Assembly (NCBI GenBank): GCA_910579525.1
Contig: CAJTUK010000001.1
Span: forward strand, 62,001-126,000
Direction: 5' to 3'
DNA: 64,000 bases
DNA from: an uncultured Christensenella sp.
GTDB taxonomy: Bacteria > Bacillota > Clostridia > Christensenellales > Borkfalkiaceae
The notes under the pieces are model-generated. The model did no database searches, was not told the DNA's origin, and worked only from the letters and a program-made list of their open reading frames with translations. Below, piece after piece: positions 47,543 to 56,156 of the stretch. The position numbers were made by a program, and so were the translations under genes. Position 1 is the first letter of the stretch; every line of letters starts with the position of its first letter.

Positions 47543-48799
47543 ATGCTTGAAGCTGAAAGGCTTGAAATTTTGACTGAAAGTGCAAAATACGACGTATCGT
47601 GCTCTTCTTCGGGTTCCACTCGGGTTAACGGAAACCGTGGTTTGGGCAATGCTTCCGTTGGGGGAATATGCCACTCCTTCACCCCCGACGGAAGGTGTAT
47701 TTCTCTGCTGAAAATTCTTATGAGCAACGAATGCACGTACGATTGCGAATATTGCCCGAACAGACGGAGCGCCGACGTACCCAGAGCACGCGTTACTCCG
47801 GACGAAATCTGCAATCTGGTAGTCAACTTTTATAAACGTAATTACATCGAAGGGTTGTTTTTGTCTTCAGCCGTGTTTGAAAGCCCCAATAAAACTATGG
47901 AGCTATTGTACGAAACTGTTTTGAAGTTGAGAAAAGTATATAACTTTAACGGTTATATTCATTTAAAAGGTATACCGCACGCCGACGAAACGATGACTTT
48001 TAAAGCGGCTAGACTTGTTGACAGAATGAGCTACAACATAGAACTGCCCAGCGAAAATTCTCTAAAACTTCTTGCGCCGCAAAAAACGAAGCAGAGCCTT
48101 CTTTTACCTATGAAAGGCTTGCGCGACGCAATAATTTACGACAAAGAAAACAAAGTCCGCAAAAACCGGGTTTTGCCTGCTGGACAAACTACACAGATGA
48201 TTATAGGCGCGTCGCCTGAAAGCGACGGTCAGATTTTGAGGCTGACAGAATCGCTTTACCGCAATATGAATTTGAGGCGAGTATACTATTCTTCATACAT
48301 TCCCGTAGTGCAGAGCAGCAAGCTACCCGCTGTAGGCGCGGGGCTTTTGCGGGAACACAGACTGTATCAAGCCGACTGGCTGATTCGCTATTACGGCTTT
48401 GACGTTGCAGAAATTTTAGACGAGAATGAAAATCTATCACAAGAATACGACCCGAAGTGCACATGGGCGCTTAAAAACATGCAACTCTTCCCCGTGGAAG
48501 TAAACACTGCACCTCTCTCCGTTCTGTTACGCGTACCCGGCATAGGCGCAAAAAGCGCGTACAAAATTACGGAAGCGAGAAAATATTCCGCAATAGACTT
48601 CGATATTCTGGCAAAAATGCGCATAGTATTAAAGAGAGCAAAACACTTTATTACCTGTAAAGGAAAATTTTGCGGTTCTGACAGCCTTGCGCAGGTTAAA
48701 ACTTCTCTGTTATTGGCGGGCAATAACGAAGTGAGCGAACAGATAAGCATGTTTTCAGAAAAGTCCGTGGCTATATCCGCCTTGACAGGTGAAGTGTAA
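47543..48799 (+). CDS. Putative DNA modification/repair radical SAM protein
   Basis: A 418-residue radical SAM enzyme of the TIGR03916 type. CTYDCEYC near residues 64-71 binds the [4Fe-4S] cluster. KGIPHADE, ELPSE, QMIIGASPESD and VYYSSYIPV follow the family. The C-terminus holds a helix-hairpin-helix (LLRVPGIGAKSAYKI), a non-specific DNA-binding motif. Members pair with TIGR03915/DUF4130 proteins, as here, sometimes fused to uracil-DNA glycosylase. The lesion repaired is not known. TGAGGA precedes the ATG. Confidence 0.92.
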   Translation: MLEAERLEILTESAKYDVSCSSSGSTRVNGNRGLGNASVGGICHSFTPDGRCISLLKILMSNECTYDCEYCPNRRSADVPRARVTPDEICNLVVNFYKRNYIEGLFLSSAVFESPNKTMELLYETVLKLRKVYNFNGYIHLKGIPHADETMTFKAARLVDRMSYNIELPSENSLKLLAPQKTKQSLLLPMKGLRDAIIYDKENKVRKNRVLPAGQTTQMIIGASPESDGQILRLTESLYRNMNLRRVYYSSYIPVVQSSKLPAVGAGLLREHRLYQADWLIRYYGFDVAEILDENENLSQEYDPKCTWALKNMQLFPVEVNTAPLSVLLRVPGIGAKSAYKITEARKYSAIDFDILAKMRIVLKRAKHFITCKGKFCGSDSLAQVKTSLLLAGNNEVSEQISMFSEKSVAISALTGEV

Positions 48800-48813
48800 A
48801 TCCGCTGATACAT

Positions 48814-49545
48814 ATGAAAATTTTTGTATGCGACGGTACGCCTGACGGCTTTTTTACCGCCGTTTTCAACGCCTATAACGAAAACAATTGCGTTATAACT
48901 TCGAATAAAGAAGTTCAGCTCACTCTCGGTTGCGAAGTTATTCAAAACGAAACGGACGAAGAAAAAAGTTTACGGGTGCTGAATGGCATAGAAAAATACG
49001 ATAAAGAAGCCGTTTATGATGTTTTACTTGCTTTAAGGAGTTGCTCACCGCTAAAAGAGCAAACGGCATTTGAATACATTAAACTTCTTATGAAAAACAA
49101 AGCTCCCGTTAAAAAGGCGTATAATAATCCGCAAGTTATAGAATTCAATGACATTTTGTATAAGGTTACGGGTGAAACGCACAGGCTAAAAGGGCTTTTG
49201 CGGTTTATGGAGAGCGCAAGTGGAATTTTTTACGCGCCTTACTCGCCGGATAACGATATAACCGAACTTTTAATGCAACACTTTGCCGAGAGATTTAAAT
49301 CAGAAAGATTTGTAATTCACGATTTAAAAAGAAAAATCGCCGGTATGTACGACGGCAACGACTGGGTTATAGGTTACGCGGGAGAAGCCGAAGTCTATTT
49401 GAGCGAATATGAAAAAGCTTTTGAAACTCTTTGGAAAAAATATTATAATGCGGTTAATATAAAAGAAAGACCGCATGAAAAGCAGATGAAAGGCTCTATG
49501 CCTGTACGATACTGGAAGTTCTTGCCCGAAAAACGGGATAATTAA
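48814..49545 (+). CDS. TIGR03915/DUF4130 putative DNA repair protein
   Basis: A 243-residue partner of the radical SAM protein, 14 bp after it. FVCDGTPDGFFTAVFNAY is the family N-terminus. RLKGLLRFMESASGIFYAPYSPDNDITELLMQHF (part) near 125-160 and the C-terminal KQMKGSMPVRYWKFLPE complete the DUF4130 match. No uracil-DNA glycosylase domain is fused. It lacks its own clear ribosome-binding site and is probably coupled to the upstream gene. Confidence 0.92.
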   Translation: MKIFVCDGTPDGFFTAVFNAYNENNCVITSNKEVQLTLGCEVIQNETDEEKSLRVLNGIEKYDKEAVYDVLLALRSCSPLKEQTAFEYIKLLMKNKAPVKKAYNNPQVIEFNDILYKVTGETHRLKGLLRFMESASGIFYAPYSPDNDITELLMQHFAERFKSERFVIHDLKRKIAGMYDGNDWVIGYAGEAEVYLSEYEKAFETLWKKYYNAVNIKERPHEKQMKGSMPVRYWKFLPEKRDN

Positions 49546-49546
49546 T

Positions 49547-49575
49547 AAAGCCCCTTGCCGTTTGCAAGGGGCTTT
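49547..49575. terminator. Bidirectional terminator
   Basis: AAAGCCCCTTGC (49547-49558) pairs with GCAAGGGGCTTT (49564-49575) between the convergent DUF4130 and mrp genes. Confidence 0.85.
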
Positions 49576-49577
49576 AA

Positions 49578-50408
49578 TTATACTTTTATCTTCTTTTTAA
49601 TTTTATTGAAAAATTCTATTAAATAATTGTTGTTAACCTCTTCCGTTCTGCCGGAGTCAGCGGCAACCGTCAGATTTCTGTCAAGCGGGAGCTTTGCAAC
49701 TGCCGGTATACCGAATTCGAGCGCAAGCGCGTCCACCGTGCTTTCACCGAAAACGGGAATTTTCTTTTTGCAGTCGGGGCACTCTATATAGCTCATATTT
49801 TCGACTATACCCAACACCGGCACATTCATCATATGCGCCATATTTATAGCCTTTTGAACGATCATTCCCACTAAATCTTGCGGCGTAGTCACCACAATAA
49901 CGCCGTCAATAGGAATACTTTGGAATACCGTTAAAGGCACGTCTCCGGTACCGGGGGGCATATCAATGAACATGATATCTACGCCCGTCCAGATTACGTC
50001 TGTCCAAAATTGTAAAACCGTTCCTGAAATAAGCGAACCGCGCCATACTACGGGCTCCGACTCGTTTTCCAACAAAACATTCATGGACATTATCTGTATT
50101 CCACCGTCGGTAACTACGGGTAAAATTCCGTTTTCGGTTCCCTGCGCGCGTTCAGTCACGCCGAACATACGGGGAATCGACGGACCGGTTACGTCGGCGT
50201 CCATTACGGCGGTTACGAGTCCGCTACTCTGCGCAGCAGCCGCCAAAAGCGCCGTAGTCATGGATTTGCCCACGCCTCCTTTTCCGCTGACTACCGCTAT
50301 AACTTTTTTGACGGTACTCATTTCGTGAGGTTTTTTAATTAAACTTTTTTTATCGCGCGAAGAGCAGTTTTCTCCGCACGAAGAACAATCGTGATTACAA
50401 TCCGACAT
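49578..50408 (-). CDS. mrp: Mrp/NBP35-family iron-sulfur carrier ATPase
   Basis: A 276-residue ParA-like ATPase that loads [4Fe-4S] clusters on target proteins. The N-terminal Cys motif is CNHDCSSCGENCSS (residues 4-17). The deviant Walker A is SGKGGVGKS, followed by DADVTGPSI and DMPPGTGD; the cluster CxxC lies in IECPDCKK near 215. Such carriers suit a cell rich in Fe-S enzymes (IspG, PurF, radical SAM, hydratase). Divergent from SRP RNA. Confidence 0.95.
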   Translation of the reverse strand: MSDCNHDCSSCGENCSSRDKKSLIKKPHEMSTVKKVIAVVSGKGGVGKSMTTALLAAAAQSSGLVTAVMDADVTGPSIPRMFGVTERAQGTENGILPVVTDGGIQIMSMNVLLENESEPVVWRGSLISGTVLQFWTDVIWTGVDIMFIDMPPGTGDVPLTVFQSIPIDGVIVVTTPQDLVGMIVQKAINMAHMMNVPVLGIVENMSYIECPDCKKKIPVFGESTVDALALEFGIPAVAKLPLDRNLTVAADSGRTEEVNNNYLIEFFNKIKKKIKV

Positions 50409-50489
50409 AAAAACCCTTCTTTTTTTCTTTTCCTTATTTTAGAGTATGCGCAAAAAAAAGTCAAGCTATATTACTCGCCTGAAAAATGC

Positions 50490-50518
50490 TTGCAAATTCC
50501 GCATAAATCTGTTAGACT
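50490..50518 (+). promoter_or_regulatory. Promoter of SRP RNA
   Basis: TTGCAA (50490-50495), 17 nt, TAGACT (50513-50518), 5-10 nt before the RNA 5' end. Confidence 0.7.
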
Positions 50519-50522
50519 TATT

Positions 50523-50775
50523 GTGCTGTGCTAAGTGGGGAGTTTGCGGTGCCCTGAACCTGCAATCCGCAATAGCAGGACCGAACGTCTTTCCCGACGG
50601 AACAAGTGGAAGGCTGCGCTTTATAAGGAGTGTTGATTACAAGGTCTTATGCAACCTGCCACTGCGAACCGTGTCAGGACAGGGATGTAGCAGCACTAAA
50701 CAGACCGGCAGGTGTGATGTAAGGTTGCTTTGTAGGAGCCACCTGTAAAGTTTACGCTTCGGCTTGTTTCGGCAA
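50523..50775 (+). ncRNA. ffs: Signal recognition particle RNA, large bacterial type
   Basis: The 5' Alu domain is recognisable by GTGCTAAGTGGGGAG-like sequence (read here GTGCTGTGCTAAGTGGGGAG), GCGGTGCCCTG, CCTGCAATCCGC and AGCAGGACCGAA. The SRP54-binding helix 8 has GTGTCAGG, stem ACA/TGT with a GGGA tetraloop, and AGCAGCACTAAA. The usual tetraloop is GGAA; GGGA is an accepted GNRA variant. About 250 nt, like the Bacillus scRNA type. The ends are set by the promoter and the last paired sequence and may be off by about 10 nt. Confidence 0.93.
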
Positions 50776-50805
50776 AAAAGACTGCACAGTTTTATTTTAA
50801 AAAAT

Positions 50806-50830
50806 ACCCTCCCGTAACTTTCGGGAGGGT
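50806..50830. terminator. Bidirectional terminator
   Basis: ACCCTCCCG (50806-50814) pairs with CGGGAGGGT (50822-50830); a T-run follows in both directions. It ends SRP RNA and the ABC permease gene. Confidence 0.85.
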
Positions 50831-50836
50831 CATTTT

Positions 50837-51970
50837 TTATTTTTTGAACATTATCTTCTCGCTTTTAAACATAAACGCAAGTAAAACAACAAACAGCGCC
50901 GCGGCAATCAAATTAGACAGTATTGCAAGCCCGACGCCGAGTGGCGAGACGGTAAACGACATTATAGACGACATTGCGAGCCCGCTACCGAGTAACGGTA
51001 CAAGATATAATCCCACGGGCGGCGCAGAATTGAAGAACATAGAGACCATGCCCAACAGTATGATAACCATCATTAGGGGAGTAATAAGAGAACTTGCCTC
51101 TTTTACGCTCTTTGCATATGCGGAGAGTACGGAAAACGCCGAAATTATGACGAGCACCGTTGAAATTATAATACCGAATATCAAAAAATAGTCGCCCACC
51201 GAATACAGCGCCGCAGTTTCGGCAGATACCATACCGCTCATAAGTTGCGGCAATGATAAAATAACGCCGAGAAAACTTGAAATTCCGCTCAACAACGCAA
51301 AACAACTCAAGCTCAAAATTTTACCTATGGCAAGCTCCGCCCTTTTTATCGGAGTTATGAGCATTGTAGCCATCGTTCCCCTCTCTTTTTCTCCGGCAAT
51401 AGATTCCGGAGCGACAGCCATACATGCAGAAGCCAAAAGAGCAAACATCAGCATCGGCACCAACGTGGACATTATCTTTGCGACCATGGCCTTTTCTTCA
51501 GCCAAATCAAACTTTTCCGCAGACGAATTGACGGTAAATGCCGGCTTATTCAGCTGTTCAAGCACGGCGTTAACAAGATTATAGCCAAAATACGATTTAT
51601 CGTTTGCGGAATTATAATAAATTTTTACTTCCGGCGGATTGGGCGAATCAAACGTTTCTTCAAAATTTGCGGGGAATATTACGGCTATATCCAAAGATCC
51701 ATCAGCCACTTTTGTTTTCGCATCATTTTCCGAAATATTTTTATCCACATCAAGTAGGGGCGAAAGCGTCTGCTCTATTGCCGCAGGCGCTGAAAGATAA
51801 GCCGTAGGTTTATAATCTTTATCTACCTGGCTTATGTTTGAAAACGCGCTTCCCATAATCGAATATAAAACATAAATGAGAATACCCGGCAAAAACACGG
51901 TGATTACCATTCTTCTGTCTTTAAAAAAACGTGAAAATTCCTTTTTTACAATAGTCAAAACGTTTTTCAT
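50837..51970 (-). CDS. ABC-2 type export permease (NatB-like)
   Basis: A 377-residue membrane protein: one N-terminal helix, an extracellular domain of about 140 residues (residues 40-170), then five to six C-terminal helices including AGEKERGTMATMLITPIKR, the ABC-2 coupling block. This is the NatB/YhaP layout. It overlaps the ATPase gene by 4 bp. The exported substrate (sodium, a peptide or a drug) cannot be told. Confidence 0.88.
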   Translation of the reverse strand: MKNVLTIVKKEFSRFFKDRRMVITVFLPGILIYVLYSIMGSAFSNISQVDKDYKPTAYLSAPAAIEQTLSPLLDVDKNISENDAKTKVADGSLDIAVIFPANFEETFDSPNPPEVKIYYNSANDKSYFGYNLVNAVLEQLNKPAFTVNSSAEKFDLAEEKAMVAKIMSTLVPMLMFALLASACMAVAPESIAGEKERGTMATMLITPIKRAELAIGKILSLSCFALLSGISSFLGVILSLPQLMSGMVSAETAALYSVGDYFLIFGIIISTVLVIISAFSVLSAYAKSVKEASSLITPLMMVIILLGMVSMFFNSAPPVGLYLVPLLGSGLAMSSIMSFTVSPLGVGLAILSNLIAAALFVVLLAFMFKSEKIMFKK

Positions 51971-52743
51971 ATGCGTCCACCTGCAACTTCTTCATACATT
52001 TTAAAGAAAGTTTCTTCAAGATCCGCGCCATTTGTCAGAGCGGAAAGCGTATCCTGCGCTATTAGTTTTCCGTCTATGATAATGCCGACCCTGTCGCAAA
52101 GTTTTTCAACCAAGCTGAAAATATGAGTCGACAATATTATCGTTTTGCCCTCGGCGCGGAGTTCCTGCAAAAAATCCGTTACGACTTTTGCGGTAAGCAC
52201 GTCGAGCCCGTTGGTAGGTTCGTCAAAAATTATGAACTCCGGATCGTGCACTATAGAAATAACGAGCGAAACTTTTTGTTTCATACCGGTAGAAAGGTTA
52301 GAAAACTTTACTTGCGCAAAGCGGTCTATTCCGAATTTTTGAAAAAGCACGCGCTTGCGAGCCTGCGCCTGCGACTTTTCCATTCCGTAAAGCTCGCTGA
52401 AAAAGTCAAAAAGATAATCGGGCGTAAAAAAATCTTCAAGTTTAAGTTCGCTTGTTAAAAAACCTATTTTACGCCTTACTTCGTTCTCTTCTTTTACTAT
52501 ACTCTTTCCGTCGATAAAAGCGTTTCCGCTATCAGGTTTTATCAGCGTGGCAAGCATTCTCAACGTAGTTGTTTTACCCGCGCCGTTAGGACCGAGCAAG
52601 CCGAAAATTTCCCCTTTGTATGCAGTAAAAGATAAACCGTTAACCGCCACCTTTACAGGTAAGTTTGTCCTCTCTATTCTTTGTTGCTTTTTAGAGAGCT
52701 TGAAACTTTTTGTTAAGTTTTGCACTACGAGTATTTCTTCCAT
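51967..52743 (-). CDS. ABC exporter ATP-binding protein (NatA-like)
   Basis: A 258-residue ATPase with Walker A GPNGAGKTTTLR, signature LSTGMKQKVSLV, Walker B FIIFDEPTNGLD and switch His STHIFS. Partner of the downstream ABC-2 permease. Its promoter has a palindromic operator between -35 and -10, shared with the divergent XRE regulator. Confidence 0.92.
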   Translation of the reverse strand: MEEILVVQNLTKSFKLSKKQQRIERTNLPVKVAVNGLSFTAYKGEIFGLLGPNGAGKTTTLRMLATLIKPDSGNAFIDGKSIVKEENEVRRKIGFLTSELKLEDFFTPDYLFDFFSELYGMEKSQAQARKRVLFQKFGIDRFAQVKFSNLSTGMKQKVSLVISIVHDPEFIIFDEPTNGLDVLTAKVVTDFLQELRAEGKTIILSTHIFSLVEKLCDRVGIIIDGKLIAQDTLSALTNGADLEETFFKMYEEVAGGRI

Positions 52744-52776
52744 ACAATAACTCCGTAAATTATTGAGAATAATAAA

Positions 52777-52806
52777 ATTATATAGGAACTAATTGTTCCA
52801 AGTCAA
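52777..52806 (-). promoter_or_regulatory. Promoter of the NatAB-like exporter
   Basis: TTGACT (52806-52801), 18 nt, TATAAT (52782-52777) on the minus strand. The spacer is almost filled by the palindrome at 52785-52799. Confidence 0.8.
52785..52799. promoter_or_regulatory. Operator 1, likely XRE repressor site
   Basis: GGAACTAATTGTTCC, an inverted repeat GGAAC-N5-GTTCC, set inside the exporter promoter. It shares GAAC-N5-GTTC with operator 2, 29 bp away centre to centre. Confidence 0.7.
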
Positions 52807-52814
52807 GTATTTTT

Positions 52815-52827
52815 GAACAAATTGTTC
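52815..52827. promoter_or_regulatory. Operator 2, likely XRE repressor site
   Basis: GAACAAATTGTTC, same consensus as operator 1. It lies just upstream of the XRE start codon, where binding would autoregulate the gene. Confidence 0.65.
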
Positions 52828-52840
52828 TAATATTATCAAT

Positions 52841-53047
52841 ATGAATAAGTTTGGAGAACGGCTAAAAGAGTTGCGGTGCGCGACTATGCTCACGCGGTCA
52901 CAGCTCGCCGAACAACTTAATGTTTCCGTAAGGCTGATCGCCTATTGGGAAAACGGGCAACGACAGTGCAATTTCGATACGCTTATCGCAATTTCAGAAT
53001 ATTTTAACGTAAGCATAGATTATCTTTTGGGCAGACGGGATTTTTAA
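52841..53047 (+). CDS. XRE-family transcriptional regulator
   Basis: A 68-residue protein that is almost entirely a helix-turn-helix domain: FGERLKELR, TRSQLAEQLNVSVRLIAYWENGQRQ (part), then DTLIAISEYFNVSIDYLLGR. Divergent from the NatAB-like exporter, so probably its repressor via the two GAAC-N5-GTTC sites. No Shine-Dalgarno; TATTAT lies 4 nt before the ATG. Confidence 0.93.
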   Translation: MNKFGERLKELRCATMLTRSQLAEQLNVSVRLIAYWENGQRQCNFDTLIAISEYFNVSIDYLLGRRDF

Positions 53048-53050
53048 TTT

Positions 53051-53076
53051 AAAACGGCGGGATATCCCGCCGTTTT
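53051..53076. terminator. Bidirectional terminator
   Basis: AAAACGGCGGGA (53051-53062) pairs with TCCCGCCGTTTT (53065-53076) between the convergent XRE and uppP genes. Confidence 0.85.
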
Positions 53077-53901
53077 TTAAACATTAAAATATGTAAAATG
53101 CAATACTATGCAGGTTATCGAAAGCAAAACAAGATACAAACTGAACCATTTGTAATTAGCCTTTTTAATGATTTTAAGCATAACCTTGATTGCAAAAAGC
53201 CCCGCCAAAGACGAAACTATAAAACCGAGAGCCACGCTCCAGCCGAGAGTTGCCCCGCCCGCGGCAAATTCCGCTTGAATTTCCCCCTTATATAATCCCA
53301 GAGCGAGCTCCACTAAAAAGCTACCTAAAATTACGGGAATACTCATTATAAACGAGAATTTTGCCACGTCTTCGGAATTGCAACCCGCAAGGGTCCCCGC
53401 ACAGATCGTCGAACCGCTACGAGAAATTCCGGGCAAAACCGCAAGAGCTTGCGCACAGCCCATAGGCAAGGTGGTTTTTATACACAACGGCAACAGATTC
53501 GCCCGCTTTTTTGCAACTATTTCGGTTATAAACAGTAACGACGCCGTCACAAGGAAAAAAACGGCAAGCACTATACCTACAACCGAACGGTTTAAAAGGT
53601 AATCGTCCAAATCGAAAATTACTACAAGTACACCCGTTACTCCCGCCGGAATAGTTGCGAGGATTAGCAATCCAAGCGTTTTAAAAGGCTTTTTGAACAG
53701 CGCCAAAATATCACGCCAAAATACCGCAATGACGGCAACTAGGGTGCCGAGATGAAGTATTATAGTAAAGAACAAAGCTATACCGGAATCTTTAATGTCC
53801 AAAACGCTTCGGAAAAACTCGACGTGTCCCGATGAAGAAACAGGTAAAAATTCAGTCAATCCCTGAACAAAGCCCAAAATTACCGCTTGCCAGATTTCCA
53901 T
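53077..53901 (-). CDS. uppP: Undecaprenyl-diphosphatase UppP (BacA)
   Basis: A 274-residue membrane phosphatase that recycles the lipid carrier for peptidoglycan and gives bacitracin tolerance. GFVQGLTEFLPVSSSGH (9-25) and LPGISRSGSTI near 158 hold the catalytic Glu, His, Ser and Arg. Eight hydrophobic segments. It lies 8 bp after the foldase gene in the pth-mfd-foldase-uppP run. Confidence 0.97.
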   Translation of the reverse strand: MEIWQAVILGFVQGLTEFLPVSSSGHVEFFRSVLDIKDSGIALFFTIILHLGTLVAVIAVFWRDILALFKKPFKTLGLLILATIPAGVTGVLVVIFDLDDYLLNRSVVGIVLAVFFLVTASLLFITEIVAKKRANLLPLCIKTTLPMGCAQALAVLPGISRSGSTICAGTLAGCNSEDVAKFSFIMSIPVILGSFLVELALGLYKGEIQAEFAAGGATLGWSVALGFIVSSLAGLFAIKVMLKIIKKANYKWFSLYLVLLSITCIVLHFTYFNV

Positions 53902-53909
53902 AACGTTCC

Positions 53910-56066
53910 TTATTCCGCAGTCTTCATATCGAGCAAATCCTGATAACGGGACTGATAAGTCGTTACCGTACTGTCGGATTTAAACTCTGCAATAATTTTA
54001 GTACTTCTGTTAGTGGAAATGTTTGGCATATTGGTGGACTTGGTCATTTCATAGAACAAGTTTTCGAATGTGCCTTCATCATTAATTTTATTCCAATCGG
54101 GGTTATACTGCTCCACTCCGTTATTATCAAACGTATAAGTTACGTATATGAGGTGCCAACCGTAATCGGCCGCGCACACCGCCCAACTGCCCGCACCGCT
54201 ATCAATGGCCTGTTTTGCAGCAAATTCGAATTCTTTAACGTAACTTGTTTCACCCGCCTCTACGGAGTAACCGACAAATTGCGACAACACGCTTGTATCG
54301 GTAGTGTACGCGTACTGCAATTCGTTCACCGCAGACAAAGCTTTATAATTGTCGGTATTTTTCTTAAGATAATTTGCACGGTTGTAAGCTTCTCCATTAT
54401 TCTCGAAACTTACTTGTCCGCTCGCATAGACGAAATTGTTATAATTAATTTTATCGGTTTCATCGGTTTTATAAAGGTTAGAACCGTTAAAATCTTTGTA
54501 AGCCTGATTTTCGGTCTTACTAACGCCGTTCGTTTTTCCCGTAACAAAGTTAACGTAATTTACGAATTCGTCAAGCATTTGATTGATATCAAGTTTGTTG
54601 GGAGTCAAAACGTAATCGTCGTCTTGTTTAACCACCGAACCGTTATACGCGTATTTACCGGCGTATTTTTCAATCGGCTCATATCTGCCGGTGTTTTTTA
54701 CGTTGTTTTCAAAGAAAAGCCAGTTACTGTTTCCGTAATAATTATTATTTTCTTTGGCGCCGGCGTCGAAAGCGTATTCCGTTTCGCCGTTGAACCACGC
54801 CGAACGCTGGTCGGTAGTTTTGATATTTTCGAGAAGTTTTTTCCTCTCTACGTAGTATTCGGGTTTATAACCGCCGTCAAGTTCGTCGTCTTTATAAAGC
54901 GTTTGAAGAGCCTTGAGTTGTGCGTTCTGCGACGCGCTGAACGGAAGCAAAATGTTATAAACGAAACCGTACTTGCCTTCGCTTGAGGTATCGGGAGCGT
55001 AGAGAATAAAGTTTGAATCTGACATTTCGCCGAGAGCGGAACTTATTCCGCTTTCCGTACGGTAATTGTCTTTTTGTTCGTCAAGATAATTGCTGTAAGA
55101 GTCCGCTACAAGCCCCTTGATTTTATCTTCTTGCTGCTCCTCGTACAAGTCGTAATATTTGTTTAAAATACGCTGTTCGAGTTGCGAACAATATTCGTCG
55201 AGGACGTACGTTAAAGACCATACGTCACGGGTGTTTTCCTTGTCCGTATCAACAAGGTTATAGCTCAAAGATTTGAGCGACTTTAAAAACTCGATATAAG
55301 CATCTATACGGGAAACGCGCGAGGTGTTTTCCACATAGTCTTTATTCTCATAATACTGACCGCTCTGCCCGAGCAAATATCCCTCGTAACCCGTATAAAT
55401 ATTGTAATCCACGGTATTTTTGCCGTCTACTACCTTGACGGGGTAATAATCTTTTTTTTGCGTATCTACACCCGTAGGCGTAGTACGCGTTTCCGTACCG
55501 GAAGAAGACGAATTATCGTCTTCGCGTTCATATCCGTCGATAATCTTATTTATCGAGCTCATCAACGTATATTTAGCGATATTCACGTCGTCGGAATTTT
55601 CACCGAGAAGATACTCATATTGCGCAATTTGCGTTTCGAGCACGCTGTCCTTTTCAATACCCGTATAAGTCTCTATTACTTTCTGCTCGGAATTGCCGTT
55701 TTCTTTCGACTTTTCTTTAAGCAGATACAAAGTAGCGTATTGAACGAGTACGCCGTTATCGGTAAGATCGTTTACAAGTTTAGTAAAAGTCTGCTCGTAA
55801 GTCCAACCGTAATTGTTGATATAATTGGATCCCGCACTAATAAAATATACGATTAAATCCCTTTTTATTACTTTTGAAGTTCCAACCGCTTCGGCGTAGC
55901 TTTTAAGTTCGTCGTCCAGCGCCGCCGCTTTAGAAACGTTGACTTCGGCTATAACCTGCGCCATGTCGGCGGAATAATTCGGCGTTACCTGCGAACAACC
56001 GCCGAGTATGGCGGCAGACATAACCGTTGTTGCGAGCAATGCGCCTATAATTTTTTTCTTTCTCAT
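53910..56066 (-). CDS. Large SurA/PrsA-like foldase lipoprotein
   Basis: A 718-residue lipoprotein (signal peptide, lipobox ILGGC, Cys23). It occupies the spot downstream of mfd where Clostridia encode a PrsA-type peptidyl-prolyl isomerase. Residues 30-180 are helical, like SurA N-domains. Near 630-670, KEFEFAAKQAID...ADYGWHLIYVTYTF resembles the end of a parvulin domain. The 400-residue middle is Asp/Tyr/Asn/Lys-rich and matches nothing I know. PrsA is about 300 aa, so this is more than doubled in size; the isomerase core may be degenerate. Confidence 0.6.
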   Translation of the reverse strand: MRKKKIIGALLATTVMSAAILGGCSQVTPNYSADMAQVIAEVNVSKAAALDDELKSYAEAVGTSKVIKRDLIVYFISAGSNYINNYGWTYEQTFTKLVNDLTDNGVLVQYATLYLLKEKSKENGNSEQKVIETYTGIEKDSVLETQIAQYEYLLGENSDDVNIAKYTLMSSINKIIDGYEREDDNSSSSGTETRTTPTGVDTQKKDYYPVKVVDGKNTVDYNIYTGYEGYLLGQSGQYYENKDYVENTSRVSRIDAYIEFLKSLKSLSYNLVDTDKENTRDVWSLTYVLDEYCSQLEQRILNKYYDLYEEQQEDKIKGLVADSYSNYLDEQKDNYRTESGISSALGEMSDSNFILYAPDTSSEGKYGFVYNILLPFSASQNAQLKALQTLYKDDELDGGYKPEYYVERKKLLENIKTTDQRSAWFNGETEYAFDAGAKENNNYYGNSNWLFFENNVKNTGRYEPIEKYAGKYAYNGSVVKQDDDYVLTPNKLDINQMLDEFVNYVNFVTGKTNGVSKTENQAYKDFNGSNLYKTDETDKINYNNFVYASGQVSFENNGEAYNRANYLKKNTDNYKALSAVNELQYAYTTDTSVLSQFVGYSVEAGETSYVKEFEFAAKQAIDSGAGSWAVCAADYGWHLIYVTYTFDNNGVEQYNPDWNKINDEGTFENLFYEMTKSTNMPNISTNRSTKIIAEFKSDSTVTTYQSRYQDLLDMKTAE

Positions 56067-56156
56067 TTATTCACGCTCCGAAAGATTAAATGCTATAAAT
56101 TACCTTTTACCATTATAATATATTTTTGCCTGTATAGCAAATCATTTTTGTGAATT

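Noticed and set aside
50446..50748. A 100-codon open frame on the plus strand
   Set aside because: It covers the SRP RNA, whose conserved Alu and helix 8 elements explain the sequence.
54153..54986. A 277-codon open frame on the plus strand
   Set aside because: It lies antisense to the foldase lipoprotein gene, has no ribosome-binding site or recognisable product, and reflects codon bias of the real gene.
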